A DNA stretch of 64,000 nucleotides from the NCBI RefSeq assembly GCF_021391495.1, contig NZ_CP090063.1, forward strand, positions 4,774,001 through 4,838,000, read 5' to 3'. The notes beneath the pieces are model-generated. The model ran no database searches and was not told the origin of the DNA. It saw only the letters and a list, made by a program, of their open reading frames with translations. Positions 1 through 7,990 of this stretch are shown here, in pieces. Positions within the stretch are counted from its first letter, which is position 1; each line of letters starts with the position of its first letter. The DNA comes from Amycolatopsis acidiphila. Lineage in GTDB: Bacteria > Actinomycetota > Actinomycetes > Mycobacteriales > Pseudonocardiaceae. The translations under genes were made by a program, and so were the position numbers.

Positions 1-447
1 CTCGAACTCCGGCAGCGGGGGCTGCTTCGCCGGGTCTCCCAGATACGTCCAGAGCACGTCCCCGATCCGCACCAGCGGGTAGGCCGTCAGCTTGACGTTC
101 GCGCAGAAGTTGTTGTTGTCCGGTTCGGACGGCACCTCGACGCACTGGCCGGTGACGTCGTACTTCCAGCCGTGGTAGGCGCAGCGCAGCCCCGACTGCT
201 CGTTGCGGCCGAACCACAGTGAGGCGCCCCGGTGCGCGCAGAACTCGTCGATCAGCCCGTAACGGCCCTCGCTGTCGCGGAACGCGATCAGCCGCTCGGA
301 CAGCAGCTTCAGCCGTACCGGCGGGGAGTCGTTCTCCGGCAGCTCCTCGGCGAGCATCGCGGGAATCCAGTACTGGCGGAACATGGCGCCCATCGGGGTC
401 CCCGGCCCGGTCCGTGTGAGCAGCTCGTTGATCTCTGGTTTCAGCAC
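1..447 (-). CDS. Rieske [2Fe-2S] aromatic ring-hydroxylating oxygenase, alpha subunit (N-terminal part, runs off window)
   Basis: The first 149 residues are present and the frame is open to the window edge. The Rieske cluster motif is complete: C70-x-H72 and C89-x2-H92, within a segment reading CAHRGASL and CAYHGWK. The opening (GPGTPMG, then RQYW) and the layout resemble phthalate 4,5-dioxygenase-type oxygenases, which hydroxylate aromatic carboxylates using electrons from a separate reductase. The start is a GTG at 447 preceded by GAGAGGTGG. The catalytic iron domain lies outside the window, so the substrate class is inference. The next genes upstream, on the same strand, are a ferredoxin reductase and a ferredoxin, likely its electron chain, but this gene has its own promoter in the 71-nt gap. 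Confidence 0.9.
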   Translation of the reverse strand, partial: MLKPEINELLTRTGPGTPMGAMFRQYWIPAMLAEELPENDSPPVRLKLLSERLIAFRDSEGRYGLIDEFCAHRGASLWFGRNEQSGLRCAYHGWKYDVTGQCVEVPSEPDNNNFCANVKLTAYPLVRIGDVLWTYLGDPAKQPPLPEFE

Positions 448-486
448 CCGTCCACCTCTCTCGTACTGCGACCCAGCAGCGTCCTA

Positions 487-516
487 ATGATAAGACCATT
501 GGACCGCCATTGCCAA
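487..516 (-). promoter_or_regulatory. Promoter of the Rieske gene with overlapping operator-like site
   Basis: On the minus strand there is TTGGCA (516-511), an 18-bp spacer and TATCAT (492-487). The predicted start lies about 33 nt before the GTG at 447. The sequence TGGTCTTATCA (498-488, minus) covers the -10 box and matches the TGG-N5-CCA motif found before most other units of the island. Repressor control is inferred from that position. Confidence 0.6.
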
Positions 517-518
517 GG

Positions 519-1742
519 TCAAGCCGGCGGCGAAACCAGCCTCTTCAACGGAACCTCGTTGTCTCGGGCCTGTTCCGGCGAGATCTCCCCGCCCCGGTCC
601 AGCACCTTGCGCACCGTCAGGTAGTCGGCGGTGCTGTTGACCGCGTCGACGGCGATCAGCGAGCCGCCCCGGTAGTACAGCACCGAGAACTTCTCCGCCT
701 CGGGGTCGCCGCGGAGCACGTGTTCGTCGTGGCCGCCGGACAGGCCCGCGATCTGGAGCTTCAGGTCGTACTGATCCGACCAGAACCACGGGACCGCCGA
801 GTAGGGCTCCCGCCTCCCCAGCAGCGTCGCGGCCGCCACCTTCGCCTGACCGATGGCGTTCTGCACGGATTCCAGGCGTACCAACCCATCGCGGGTCCTC
901 GGATGCGGCGCCACCGTGCAGTCCCCCGCCGCCACCACGTCCGGCTCGCTCGTGCGCGCGAACTCGTCGACGACGATGCCGCCCGCGCAGTGCAGGCCCA
1001 GCTGCTCGGCCAGCTCCGTGCGCGGCACGATGCCCACGCCCGCGAGCACCAGGTCCGCCGGCACACGGGTGCCGTCGGACAGCTCGACGGCGCGCACCTG
1101 GCCGTGCTCGCCCGTCAGCGCGGTGACACCGACCCCGAGCCGGACGTCGCTGCCGCGGCGCTGGTGGGCCCGGCGGTAGAACTCCGAGACGACGGGCGCC
1201 ACGGAGCGCGGGATCAGCCGGTCCGCGGCCTCGACCACGGTGACGGACTTGCCGGCCGAGCGGGCGACCGCGGCCGCCTCCAGCCCGATGAAACCGCCGC
1301 CGACGACCACCACGTGACGTGCCGCGCCGAGCCGGCCGCGCAACCGGAGCGCGTCGTCGAGGTCGCGCAGGTAGTGCACCCCGTCGAGATCCGCGCCAGG
1401 GACGCCGAGCCGCCGCGGCCGGGCGCCGACGGTCAGCGCCAGCCGGTCGAACGGCAGCGACCGTCCACTGTGGGTGGTCGCGAGGCCCGGTGCCAGCCGG
1501 ACCACCTGCTCCCCCAGCACGAGGTCGATCTTCTGCTCCGCGTAGAAGGCCTCGGTGCGGAACGCGAGCGAGGCCAGGTCCGCCTTGCCGGCGAGGAAGG
1601 CCTTGGACAACGGCGGCCGCTGGTACGGCGGGTGCGGCTCGGCGCCGACCAGCGTGATCGGCTCCTCGTCGCCCGCTTCGCGCAGGGACGCCGCCATCTG
1701 GATCCCGGACTGGCTCGCGCCGACGATCAGCGTCCCGCTCAC
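519..1742 (-). CDS. FAD-dependent ferredoxin reductase (NAD(P)H-ferredoxin oxidoreductase)
   Basis: This 407-aa protein has the architecture of putidaredoxin/rubredoxin reductases: an N-terminal FAD-binding fold (LIVGASQSG near residue 5), a central NAD(P)H-binding fold (VVVGGGFIGLEA near residue 145), a third FAD-contact motif (AAGDCT near residue 265) and a C-terminal reductase domain. It should pass electrons from NAD(P)H to the neighbouring ferredoxin and on to the Rieske oxygenase. The GTG start at 1742 overlaps the ferredoxin stop (GTGA), so the two are translationally coupled. A longer open frame to 1946 exists but would run through the ferredoxin gene. The first glycine motif is GASQSG rather than the usual GxGxxG. 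Confidence 0.9.
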   Translation of the reverse strand: MSGTLIVGASQSGIQMAASLREAGDEEPITLVGAEPHPPYQRPPLSKAFLAGKADLASLAFRTEAFYAEQKIDLVLGEQVVRLAPGLATTHSGRSLPFDRLALTVGARPRRLGVPGADLDGVHYLRDLDDALRLRGRLGAARHVVVVGGGFIGLEAAAVARSAGKSVTVVEAADRLIPRSVAPVVSEFYRRAHQRRGSDVRLGVGVTALTGEHGQVRAVELSDGTRVPADLVLAGVGIVPRTELAEQLGLHCAGGIVVDEFARTSEPDVVAAGDCTVAPHPRTRDGLVRLESVQNAIGQAKVAAATLLGRREPYSAVPWFWSDQYDLKLQIAGLSGGHDEHVLRGDPEAEKFSVLYYRGGSLIAVDAVNSTADYLTVRKVLDRGGEISPEQARDNEVPLKRLVSPPA

Positions 1743-2062
1743 GGCTGGACCGGCGGGATGTCCACGGTGAGCCCGTCGAGCTCCTCGGTCATCTCGATCT
1801 GACAGCCGAGCCTGCTGCCTTCGCGCCGCTCGGTGACCGCGAGGTCGAGCAGGTCCTCCTCGGTGTCGTTCGGCTCGCCCACGAGCGGCAGCGACTCGGG
1901 CCGGACGTAGACGTGGCAGGTGGCGCAGCTGGCGTTTCCCCCGCATTCGGCGACGATGCCCGGCACCCCGTGCCGGGTCGCCGCCATCATCACGCTCTCC
2001 CCGGCCACGGCGTCGACCACACGCTGGGAGCCGTCGGTCGCGACGTAGACAATCTTGGGCAA
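1739..2062 (-). CDS. [2Fe-2S] ferredoxin, adrenodoxin/putidaredoxin type
   Basis: This 107-aa ferredoxin has the ligand pattern C40-x5-C46-x2-C49-x37-C87 typical of vertebrate-type ferredoxins that serve P450s and Rieske oxygenases. I chose a TTG start at 2062 because GGGAG lies six bases upstream and homologues start at the matching PKIVYV. An ATG at 2077 would add five residues but has no well-spaced ribosome site. It is the first gene of a two-gene operon with the reductase. A strong promoter with a perfect -10 lies just upstream. Confidence 0.9.
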   Translation of the reverse strand: MPKIVYVATDGSQRVVDAVAGESVMMAATRHGVPGIVAECGGNASCATCHVYVRPESLPLVGEPNDTEEDLLDLAVTERREGSRLGCQIEMTEELDGLTVDIPPVQP

Positions 2063-2095
2063 GACGTACTCCCGCATCTCTCGATCGAACGGGCT

Positions 2096-2112
2096 ATGGT
2101 CTATCCATTATA
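2096..2112 (-). promoter_or_regulatory. Ferredoxin-reductase operon promoter: perfect -10 abutting operator-like palindrome
   Basis: The minus strand carries TATAAT (2112-2107), directly followed by an inverted repeat on 2096-2108 whose arms are ATGG and CCAT (plus-strand core TGGTCTATCCA at 2097-2107). The arrangement of -10 then operator is the same as at 20411-20426. No convincing -35 is visible. Confidence 0.6.
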
Positions 2113-2152
2113 CCTTCGAAACGGCTAGGCTGGCCAGGTCGAAAGGAATCGG

Positions 2153-2860
2153 ATGCCCCGGACCCTGGTGCTGCTTCGGCACGGGCAGAGCACGGCCAAC
2201 GCGGACGACACCTTCGCCGGCTGGCTCGACGTCCCGCTGACCGAACGCGGCAGGTGGGAGGCGCGCAACGCCGGGAAGCTGCTGGCCGGACACGGTCTGC
2301 TGCCCGACGTGGTGCACACCTCGCTGCTGCACCGGGCGATCGACACCGCCGAACTCGTGCTTTCGGCACTGGGCCGGGAAAACTGCCCGGTCCGGCGCAG
2401 CCGGCGGCTGAACGAACGCCACTACGGGCTGCTGCAGGGCCGGTCCCGCAAGGCCGTCCGCGCGGAGTTCGGCGACGAGGCGTACCGGCTGTGGCGCCGG
2501 TCCTACGACGTCGCGCCACCGCCCGGCGAGCCGGCCACCCCGGGCGGCCCGCGCACGGAAGCGCTTTCCGACGTGCGCGCCAGGGTCGCGCCGTACTGGG
2601 CCGGTCGCCTCGCGCCCGACGTGCGGGCAGGCCGGGTCACCCTGGTCGTGGCACACGGGAACTCGTTGCGCGCCTTGTGCATGCTGCTCGACGGGCTCGG
2701 CCCGGACGAGGTGTCCCGGCTGAACGTGCCCACCGGCGTCCCCCTGCGCTACGACTTCGACGACGAGCTCGAGCCCGTGCCGCGAGGCGGCACGTACCTC
2801 GACCCGGACCTCGCCGCGGCGGGTGTCGCCGAGGTGCTCGCCCAGGGCGGCGGTCGCTGA
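2153..2860 (+). CDS. Histidine phosphatase, 2,3-bisphosphoglycerate-dependent phosphoglycerate mutase-like
   Basis: This 235-aa protein has the phosphohistidine motif LRHGQS near residue 7, GWLDVPLTERG, the acid/base segment LNERHYGLLQG near residue 84 and a second histidine in VAHGNS. This matches dPGM (GpmA), which interconverts 3- and 2-phosphoglycerate. It is somewhat shorter than most GpmA proteins and sits outside a glycolytic context, so it could be a second copy or a phosphatase with another substrate. It is divergent from the ferredoxin gene and convergent with ubiX, with only four bases between the stops. Confidence 0.8.
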   Translation: MPRTLVLLRHGQSTANADDTFAGWLDVPLTERGRWEARNAGKLLAGHGLLPDVVHTSLLHRAIDTAELVLSALGRENCPVRRSRRLNERHYGLLQGRSRKAVRAEFGDEAYRLWRRSYDVAPPPGEPATPGGPRTEALSDVRARVAPYWAGRLAPDVRAGRVTLVVAHGNSLRALCMLLDGLGPDEVSRLNVPTGVPLRYDFDDELEPVPRGGTYLDPDLAAAGVAEVLAQGGGR

Positions 2861-2864
2861 GCCC

Positions 2865-3443
2865 TCAGGACCAGCGGCGGAAGGTCTTGTTCTCGATGCC
2901 GAACTGGTCGAGGATCTTGCCGCAGGTCTGGCGCAACAGGTCGTCGATCGTCTCGGGCCGGTGGTAGAACGCCAGCACCGGCGGCAGGATCGTGCCGCCG
3001 GCGAGGGTGACCGTCCGCATGTTCTCGATGTGGATGTAGCTCAACGGCGTCTCGCGCGCCACCAGTACCAGGCGGCGCCGCTCCTTCAGCGTCACGTCGG
3101 CGGCGCGCGCGACGAGGTTGTCGGAGTTGCCCGTGGCCACCGCGGCCAGCGTCCGCATCGAACACGGCACGATCACCATGCCCAGCGTCTCGAACGAGCC
3201 CGAGGAGATGGCCGCGCCGAGGTCGCGCGCGTCGTAGACCACGTCGCCCAGCGCCTCGACCTCCGCCGGGTCCCGCCGCAGCTCCAGCTCGATGCTGCGG
3301 CGCGCCCCGGCGGAGAGGACGACGTGCGTTTCGAAGGTCCCCAGCTCCCGCGCGATCTCCAGGAACTTCACGGCGAGCTGCGGCGCACTGGAGCCGGAGA
3401 CCCCCACCACCAGACGTCTTTCGCGGGCGGCCGTACTCGCCAT
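2865..3443 (-). CDS. UbiX/Pad1-family flavin prenyltransferase
   Basis: UbiX proteins make prenylated FMN, the cofactor of UbiD decarboxylases. The 192-aa product shows the N-terminal FMN-binding loop VGVSGSSAP near residue 13, the IVPCSMRTLAAVATG segment, and the conserved tail motif LVLVARETPLSYIHIENM. The ATG at 3443 has AGGAG seven bases upstream. An in-frame GTG one codon earlier is less well placed. It lies 10 nt after the ubiD stop, in an operon that supplies enzyme and cofactor together. Confidence 0.92.
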   Translation of the reverse strand: MASTAARERRLVVGVSGSSAPQLAVKFLEIARELGTFETHVVLSAGARRSIELELRRDPAEVEALGDVVYDARDLGAAISSGSFETLGMVIVPCSMRTLAAVATGNSDNLVARAADVTLKERRRLVLVARETPLSYIHIENMRTVTLAGGTILPPVLAFYHRPETIDDLLRQTCGKILDQFGIENKTFRRWS

Positions 3444-3453
3444 CACGTCACTC

Positions 3454-4914
3454 CTACCGGTAGAGGTTCGGATACTTGGCCCGGACCTCCGCCGCCAGCT
3501 CCGGGGAGGTCTGGGCGATCTTCGGGAAGTCCTTGATGCGCTCGTACGGGATGCAGGCGTCGATGACCATCCGCGAGTTGTACAGCCGGTCGTAGTCGGT
3601 GACGAGGGTGTCCAAACGGGACGACCAGCACCGGTCGAGCACCGTCGTCATCGTCTTGGGATCGCACCGGGTGCCCATCGCCCAGATCACGTCGTGGATG
3701 TCGCTGGGATCGATGTCGTCGTCGACGACCACGATCCAGCGGCCGATGTAGCCGACGGGGTTGACCTGCGAGGCGACCAGCCCCACCTGTGTCGAATGGC
3801 CGAAGTAGCGCTGTTTGACCGATACCACCACGAAAGTGCGGCCCGACCCCGCCTGGTGCGTCCACGCGCTCACCACGTCCGGGATGCCCGCGCCCTCCAG
3901 GGAGTCCAGCAGTGCGGCCGAGCGCAGGAAGCAGCGCTCGAAAAGGTGCGCGTGCGGCGGCTTCTGGCTGGCGGCGCAGGTCAGGATCGGGTTGCTGCGG
4001 TGGTAGACCCGCTTGATCCGGATCACCGGCTCGTCCCGCGCCTCACCGGCGTAGTAGCCGTGCCACTCGCCGAACGGGCCCTCCTCGACCCGGTCGTGGG
4101 GCAGGATCTCGCCCTCCAGCACGATCTCCGACCGGGCGGGGAACGGCAGCCCGGTCAGTTGCCCCTCGATGACCTCGTGCGGGCGGCCCAGCACCCCGCC
4201 GCACCATTCGTACTCGGGCACCTGGTCGGCCAGGGTGTAGCCGGCCGCCAGGTAGGTCACCGGGTCCATCCCGACGATGATCGCCACCGGGCACGGCTTG
4301 CCCTCGGCGAAGTACTTGTCGCGGTGGATGCGGCCCTGCTTGCCGTTGGAGATGTAGGAGGCGCAGGTGTCCTTGCCGGTCACCTGGACGCGGTAGGTGC
4401 CGACGTTGACGCGCCCGGAGTCCGGGTCGCGGGTCACCACCCCGCACGCGGTGCCGATGTAGCGGCCGCCGTCCAGCTCGTGGTGCACCGGCACCGGGAA
4501 CAGCTCGAGCAGGTCGATCTCGTCGCCGCTGAGCACGTTCTCCAGGACCGGCCCGTCGTCGACGGCCTTCGGCGGGATCTGGTCGAAGCCACGCTTGATG
4601 ATCTTGCGGAAGTCGTTGAGCATCGTCGTGCGGCTCTGCGCCACCGCGGGTTCCATGCCCAGCGCGAGCGCGAGGCGCATCGGGGAGCCGAACATCCCGT
4701 AGAGACAGCGGTTCTGCTCGGGATAACCGGGCACCTTGTCGAACACCAGCATCGGTGACTTCTCCACCTTCTGCCGGTAGAGCACCTCGGTGACCGCGCC
4801 CATCTCCTTGTCCCAGTGGGCCCCGGACACGACCTCCAGCTCGCCGCCGTCCTCGACCGCCTCGATGAACGCGCGCAAGTCGCTCTGGATGATGTCGCTG
4901 GGTTGCCTCGGCAT
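3454..4914 (-). CDS. UbiD-family (prenyl-FMN-dependent) decarboxylase
   Basis: This 486-aa protein is full length for the family. It contains the conserved glutamate-rich active-site stretch ARSEIVLEGE and, just after, EEGPFGEWHGYY, plus the FMN/metal loop KQGRIHRDKYFAEGK. UbiD enzymes reversibly remove or add carboxyl groups on aromatic, heteroaromatic or unsaturated acids. The ATG at 4914 is preceded by AAGGAGG with nine bases of spacing, so longer in-frame starts to 4986 are rejected. It forms an operon with ubiX. With a Rieske oxygenase and importers nearby it fits stepwise breakdown of an aromatic carboxylate; the substrate is unknown. Confidence 0.92.
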   Translation of the reverse strand: MPRQPSDIIQSDLRAFIEAVEDGGELEVVSGAHWDKEMGAVTEVLYRQKVEKSPMLVFDKVPGYPEQNRCLYGMFGSPMRLALALGMEPAVAQSRTTMLNDFRKIIKRGFDQIPPKAVDDGPVLENVLSGDEIDLLELFPVPVHHELDGGRYIGTACGVVTRDPDSGRVNVGTYRVQVTGKDTCASYISNGKQGRIHRDKYFAEGKPCPVAIIVGMDPVTYLAAGYTLADQVPEYEWCGGVLGRPHEVIEGQLTGLPFPARSEIVLEGEILPHDRVEEGPFGEWHGYYAGEARDEPVIRIKRVYHRSNPILTCAASQKPPHAHLFERCFLRSAALLDSLEGAGIPDVVSAWTHQAGSGRTFVVVSVKQRYFGHSTQVGLVASQVNPVGYIGRWIVVVDDDIDPSDIHDVIWAMGTRCDPKTMTTVLDRCWSSRLDTLVTDYDRLYNSRMVIDACIPYERIKDFPKIAQTSPELAAEVRAKYPNLYR

Positions 4915-4988
4915 GGACGTCGACCTCCTTGTGGACGGGATGGGCCGGCGACGAGAGCGCACGGGAAGCAGGCCGGCTCGACTCATGG

Positions 4989-4999
4989 TGGACTAACAG
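4989..4999 (-). promoter_or_regulatory. Operator-like site upstream of ubiD
   Basis: CTGTTAGTCCA on the minus strand matches TGGTTAGTCCA at 20416 in nine of 11 positions. It lies about 75 nt before the ubiD start. No clear -10 box was found beside it. Confidence 0.4.
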
Positions 5000-5107
5000 T
5001 TGGACCTTTCGCAAGGGCTGCCCCCTGCCCGAACTGGCTTTTTCCCGGACCACGCAGCACGGAGGAGGGCTCGTGAACACCGCCGATGCGGATTCGAGGC
5101 CCACCCG

Positions 5108-5147
5108 ACCATTGCATGGTATGACAGCAGACCTCTAGACTCCGGCC
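5108..5147 (+). promoter_or_regulatory. Putative leaderless promoter and operator of the first ABC importer
   Basis: TTGCAT (5112-5117), an 18-bp spacer and TAGACT (5136-5141) would start transcription at about 5148, which is the A of the start codon. No ribosome-binding site precedes that ATG. The palindrome ACCAT-N3-ATGGT (5108-5120) covers the -35 and a second copy, TGGTATGACAG (5117-5127), fills the spacer. Both resemble the recurring island motif. Confidence 0.45.
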
Positions 5148-6026
5148 ATGTCTCACAGCGTGCGCAAGGCCTCGCTCGGCGGGGACACCGATCGAGACGA
5201 AATACCGGCGGGTGCGGAAAAATCGCACCTACAGGCGATCGGCGTAAGCATCGGGTATCCCGGCTCCGGCGGTTCCGGGACCGAGGTCAGCCCGGCGGTC
5301 GACCGGGTCGACCTGGTCCTCTCCCGCGGTGACTTCGTCTGCATCGTGGGGCCCTCGGGCTGCGGGAAGACGACCTTCCTCAACGCCGTCGCGGGTTTCC
5401 TGCCGATCACCGGCGGCAGCCTGAAGCTCGACGGCCGCGACATCCCGGGCCCCGGCCCGGACCGGGCGATGGTGTTCCAGCAGGCGAGCCTGCTGCCGTG
5501 GCGCAACGTGCTCGACAACGTCACCTACGGGCTCGAGCTGTCGAAGTCGATGAAACGGGCGCAGGCGCGGGAACGCGCGCGTGACCTGCTCGACCTCGTC
5601 GGCCTGTCGGCGGCCGCCGACCAGCATCCGGGTCAGCTCTCCGGCGGGATGCAGCAGCGGGTCAACCTCGCGCGGGCGCTGGCGGTCGACCCGGAGCTGC
5701 TGCTGCTGGACGAGCCGTTCGCCTCCATCGACGCGCAGACCCGCGAAGTGATGCAGGGCGAGCTGCTGCGCATCTGTGCCGCCCGCGACGTCACCGCGTT
5801 GTTCGTCACCCACGACATCACCGAGGCGGCGTTCCTGGCCGACCGCGTCTGCGTGTTCAGCCCGCGCCCCGGCCACATCGTCAAGGAGGTCGGGATACCG
5901 CTACCCCGGCCCCGGGAGCAGCGCTTCCGCCGGATGCCGGAGTTCACCGAGCTCGTCGACGAGATCTCCGACGCCCTCTACGGCGCCGCCGGCCCGTCGC
6001 TGCTCACGAACGGAGGTAGCGTCTGA
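5148..6026 (+). CDS. ABC transporter ATP-binding protein, NitT/TauT family
   Basis: This 292-aa ATPase has Walker [10 protein letters not shown] near residue 66, a Q-loop in MVFQQASLLPWRNV, signature LSGGMQQRV, Walker B LLLLDEPFASID and the switch histidine in VTHDITEAA. The LLPW motif and the size are typical of SsuB/TauB-type importers of sulfonates, nitrate or aromatic acids. The first 30 or so residues are an unconserved tail. Its stop overlaps the permease start by one base. The first gene of a three-gene importer operon, facing away from ubiDX and next to an operator-like cluster. Confidence 0.9.
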   Translation: MSHSVRKASLGGDTDRDEIPAGAEKSHLQAIGVSIGYPGSGGSGTEVSPAVDRVDLVLSRGDFVCIVGPSGCGKTTFLNAVAGFLPITGGSLKLDGRDIPGPGPDRAMVFQQASLLPWRNVLDNVTYGLELSKSMKRAQARERARDLLDLVGLSAAADQHPGQLSGGMQQRVNLARALAVDPELLLLDEPFASIDAQTREVMQGELLRICAARDVTALFVTHDITEAAFLADRVCVFSPRPGHIVKEVGIPLPRPREQRFRRMPEFTELVDEISDALYGAAGPSLLTNGGSV

Positions 6027-6850
6027 TGGCTATCAGCACCGAGACGGGCTCCCCGCGCACGAGCGCGCCGCCCGCGGCGCCGAAGCGCCGGAAGGTCAAC
6101 AGCAAGTACGTCTACGGCACCTGCGCGGTGCTGGCCGCGGTCGTGCTCTGGGAGGTCGTCGCGGCGCTGCGGGTGCGCCCGGCGATCGTGCTGCCCGGGC
6201 CCGCCGACGTCGTCAAGGCGTTCCAGCAACTGTTCAGCACCAGCGAGATCTGGGGTGACCTGGCCACCAGCGGCCGGGAGCTGCTGTTCGGGCTGGCGCT
6301 CGCGACCGTCGTCGGGCTGCCGGTCGGGCTCGTCATCGGGTGGTACCGCAGGCTTTCCTACATCCTCAACCCGTTCGTCAGCTTCCTGTACGCGACCCCG
6401 CGGATCGCGCTGACCCCGCTGCTGATCATCTGGCTCGGCATCGGGGACACCTCCAAGATCGCCATCGTCTTCCTGATGGCCGTGTTCCCCATCCTGATCA
6501 ACGCCGCGACCGGCATGCAGAGCCTCGATCCCGCCGTGGTGCGGGTGGCCCGCTGCTTCGGCGGCAAGGACCTGCAGATCTTCCGCACGATCGCCCTGCC
6601 GGGCACCGTGCCCTTCGTCATCAGCGGCCTGCGCCTCGCCGTCGGGCAGGCGCTGATCGGCGTGTTCGTCGCGGAGCTGTCCGGCGCGCAGTCCGGCGTG
6701 GGCATGCTGATGAACAACGCCGGCCAGCAGTTCCAGACCTCCGTCGTCTTCGCCGGGCTGTTCATCTTCGCGCTGACCGGGGTCGTCCTCAACGGGCTGC
6801 TCCGCCGCGTCGAACGCCACTTCGACTCCTGGCGCAGCTCCAACCACTAA
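6026..6850 (+). CDS. ABC transporter permease, NitT/TauT (SsuC/TauC) family
   Basis: This 274-aa integral membrane protein has about six hydrophobic segments and the EAA-type loop around LDPAVVRVARCFGGKD, which contacts the ATPase. A 30-residue charged cytoplasmic N-terminus precedes the first membrane span. It is translationally coupled to the ATPase by a one-base overlap. With the binding lipoprotein at 6968 it completes an importer. The UbiD, Rieske and cupin neighbours suggest an aromatic carboxylate or sulfonate as cargo. Confidence 0.9.
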   Translation: MAISTETGSPRTSAPPAAPKRRKVNSKYVYGTCAVLAAVVLWEVVAALRVRPAIVLPGPADVVKAFQQLFSTSEIWGDLATSGRELLFGLALATVVGLPVGLVIGWYRRLSYILNPFVSFLYATPRIALTPLLIIWLGIGDTSKIAIVFLMAVFPILINAATGMQSLDPAVVRVARCFGGKDLQIFRTIALPGTVPFVISGLRLAVGQALIGVFVAELSGAQSGVGMLMNNAGQQFQTSVVFAGLFIFALTGVVLNGLLRRVERHFDSWRSSNH

Positions 6851-6913
6851 GGACTGTTTCAGAAGTGGCTTGCGGGCCGGTGCGGGTAGCGGAGCAAGGT
6901 GACGGCCCACAGC

Positions 6914-6930
6914 AAGCGGCTCCGCCGCTT
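6914..6930 (+). other. Small intercistronic hairpin between permease and binding protein
   Basis: Perfect 7-bp stem AAGCGGC / GCCGCTT with a TCC loop, 38 nt before the binding-protein start. There is no T-run. Such hairpins often protect a downstream transcript or lower read-through; the role here is inferred. Confidence 0.4.
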
Positions 6931-6967
6931 AGGAAACACAATCTAGCCGAAAGCGGAAGGAACAACG

Positions 6968-7948
6968 ATGTTCTCAGCTGGCAAGCCCAGAAAACTCCTG
7001 GCGACCGCCGTCGCCGCCGGTGCGGCCGCAGCGGCGCTGACCGCCTGCGGGCCCGCCGGCAGCTCCGGCGGGGGCAACTCCCTGACCGTCAGCTACAGCC
7101 AGGTCGTCGCCGACGAGCTGCCGCTGTGGATCGCGGCCGACTCCGGCCTGTTCACCAAGCAGGGGCTCGACGTGAAGCTGACCAGCGTCAGCGGCTCCGA
7201 CGGGTTCCCCGCCCTGGTCTCCGGGCAGACGCAGCTCGCGTCGATCGGCGCGTCCGAGATGGTCGCGGGCGCGGGCTCAGGCGCCCAGGTCAGCTATCTC
7301 GCCACCCTCACCCCGGTCTTCCCCTACCAGATGTACGCGAAGGTCAACAACGGCGCGGAGCTCAGGGGCAAGAAGATCGGCATCACCTCGCTCAGCGGTT
7401 CGATCTACGTCGCGACCCTGCTGGCGCTCAAGCAGTTCGGCCTCACCACGAACGATGTGCAGCTGATCAACCTCGGTTCGGTGACGAACCTGAACAACGC
7501 GCTCGTCGCCGGCAGCGTGGACGCGGCGCTGTCGCATCCGCCGGCCTCGACGACGATCGAGGGCTCGGGCTACCACAGCGTCCTCGACCTGGCGAAGCAG
7601 AACATCCCCACCTCCAACGTCGGCATCGCCGCGCTGAAGTCCTACGTGTCCGGCAACAAGGACCAGATCACGAAGTTCATGGCGGCGCTGCAGGAAGCGA
7701 TCACCCGGGAGAAGTCCGACCAGCAGTACGCGATCAGCGAGCTGCAGAAGCACCTGCAGGTCAACGACCCCAAGGCGCTGCAGGAGACCTGGCAGTACTA
7801 CGCGCAGGAGGTGCTGCCCGACGTGCCGACCCCGACGGTCGCCCAGCTGCAGACGTCGAAGGACGCGCTGACGAAGACCCCCGGAGTGTCCTCATTGGAC
7901 CTTTCCGGCATCATCGACCAGCAGTTCTTCCCGCCGACCAGGAGCTGA
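6968..7948 (+). CDS. ABC transporter substrate-binding lipoprotein, NMT1/THI5-like (NitT/TauT family)
   Basis: This 326-aa protein has a lipoprotein signal with lipobox LTAC (cysteine at about residue 27), then a flexible Gly/Ser linker and a periplasmic-binding fold of the NMT1/SsuA type. It contains typical segments SYSQVVADELPLWIAADSGLF and GKKIGITSLSGSIY. It would capture the ligand for the permease and ATPase just upstream. GCGGAAGGAACAACG supplies a ribosome site. A 117-nt gap with a hairpin separates it from the permease. The ligand is not readable from sequence. Confidence 0.9.
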   Translation: MFSAGKPRKLLATAVAAGAAAAALTACGPAGSSGGGNSLTVSYSQVVADELPLWIAADSGLFTKQGLDVKLTSVSGSDGFPALVSGQTQLASIGASEMVAGAGSGAQVSYLATLTPVFPYQMYAKVNNGAELRGKKIGITSLSGSIYVATLLALKQFGLTTNDVQLINLGSVTNLNNALVAGSVDAALSHPPASTTIEGSGYHSVLDLAKQNIPTSNVGIAALKSYVSGNKDQITKFMAALQEAITREKSDQQYAISELQKHLQVNDPKALQETWQYYAQEVLPDVPTPTVAQLQTSKDALTKTPGVSSLDLSGIIDQQFFPPTRS

Positions 7949-7953
7949 ACCCG

Positions 7954-7990
7954 GCGGCTGCCCGACCGTGCCGTGCGGTCAGGCAGCCGC
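7954..7990. terminator. Bidirectional hairpin terminator between convergent genes
   Basis: Nine-bp arms GCGGCTGCC / GGCAGCCGC enclose a C/A mismatch and a further 5-bp GACCG / CGGTC stem with a TGCCGTG loop. TTGTTCTTCC follows on the plus strand. The stop codon of the convergent MFS gene (7979-7981) lies inside the structure. Confidence 0.7.
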
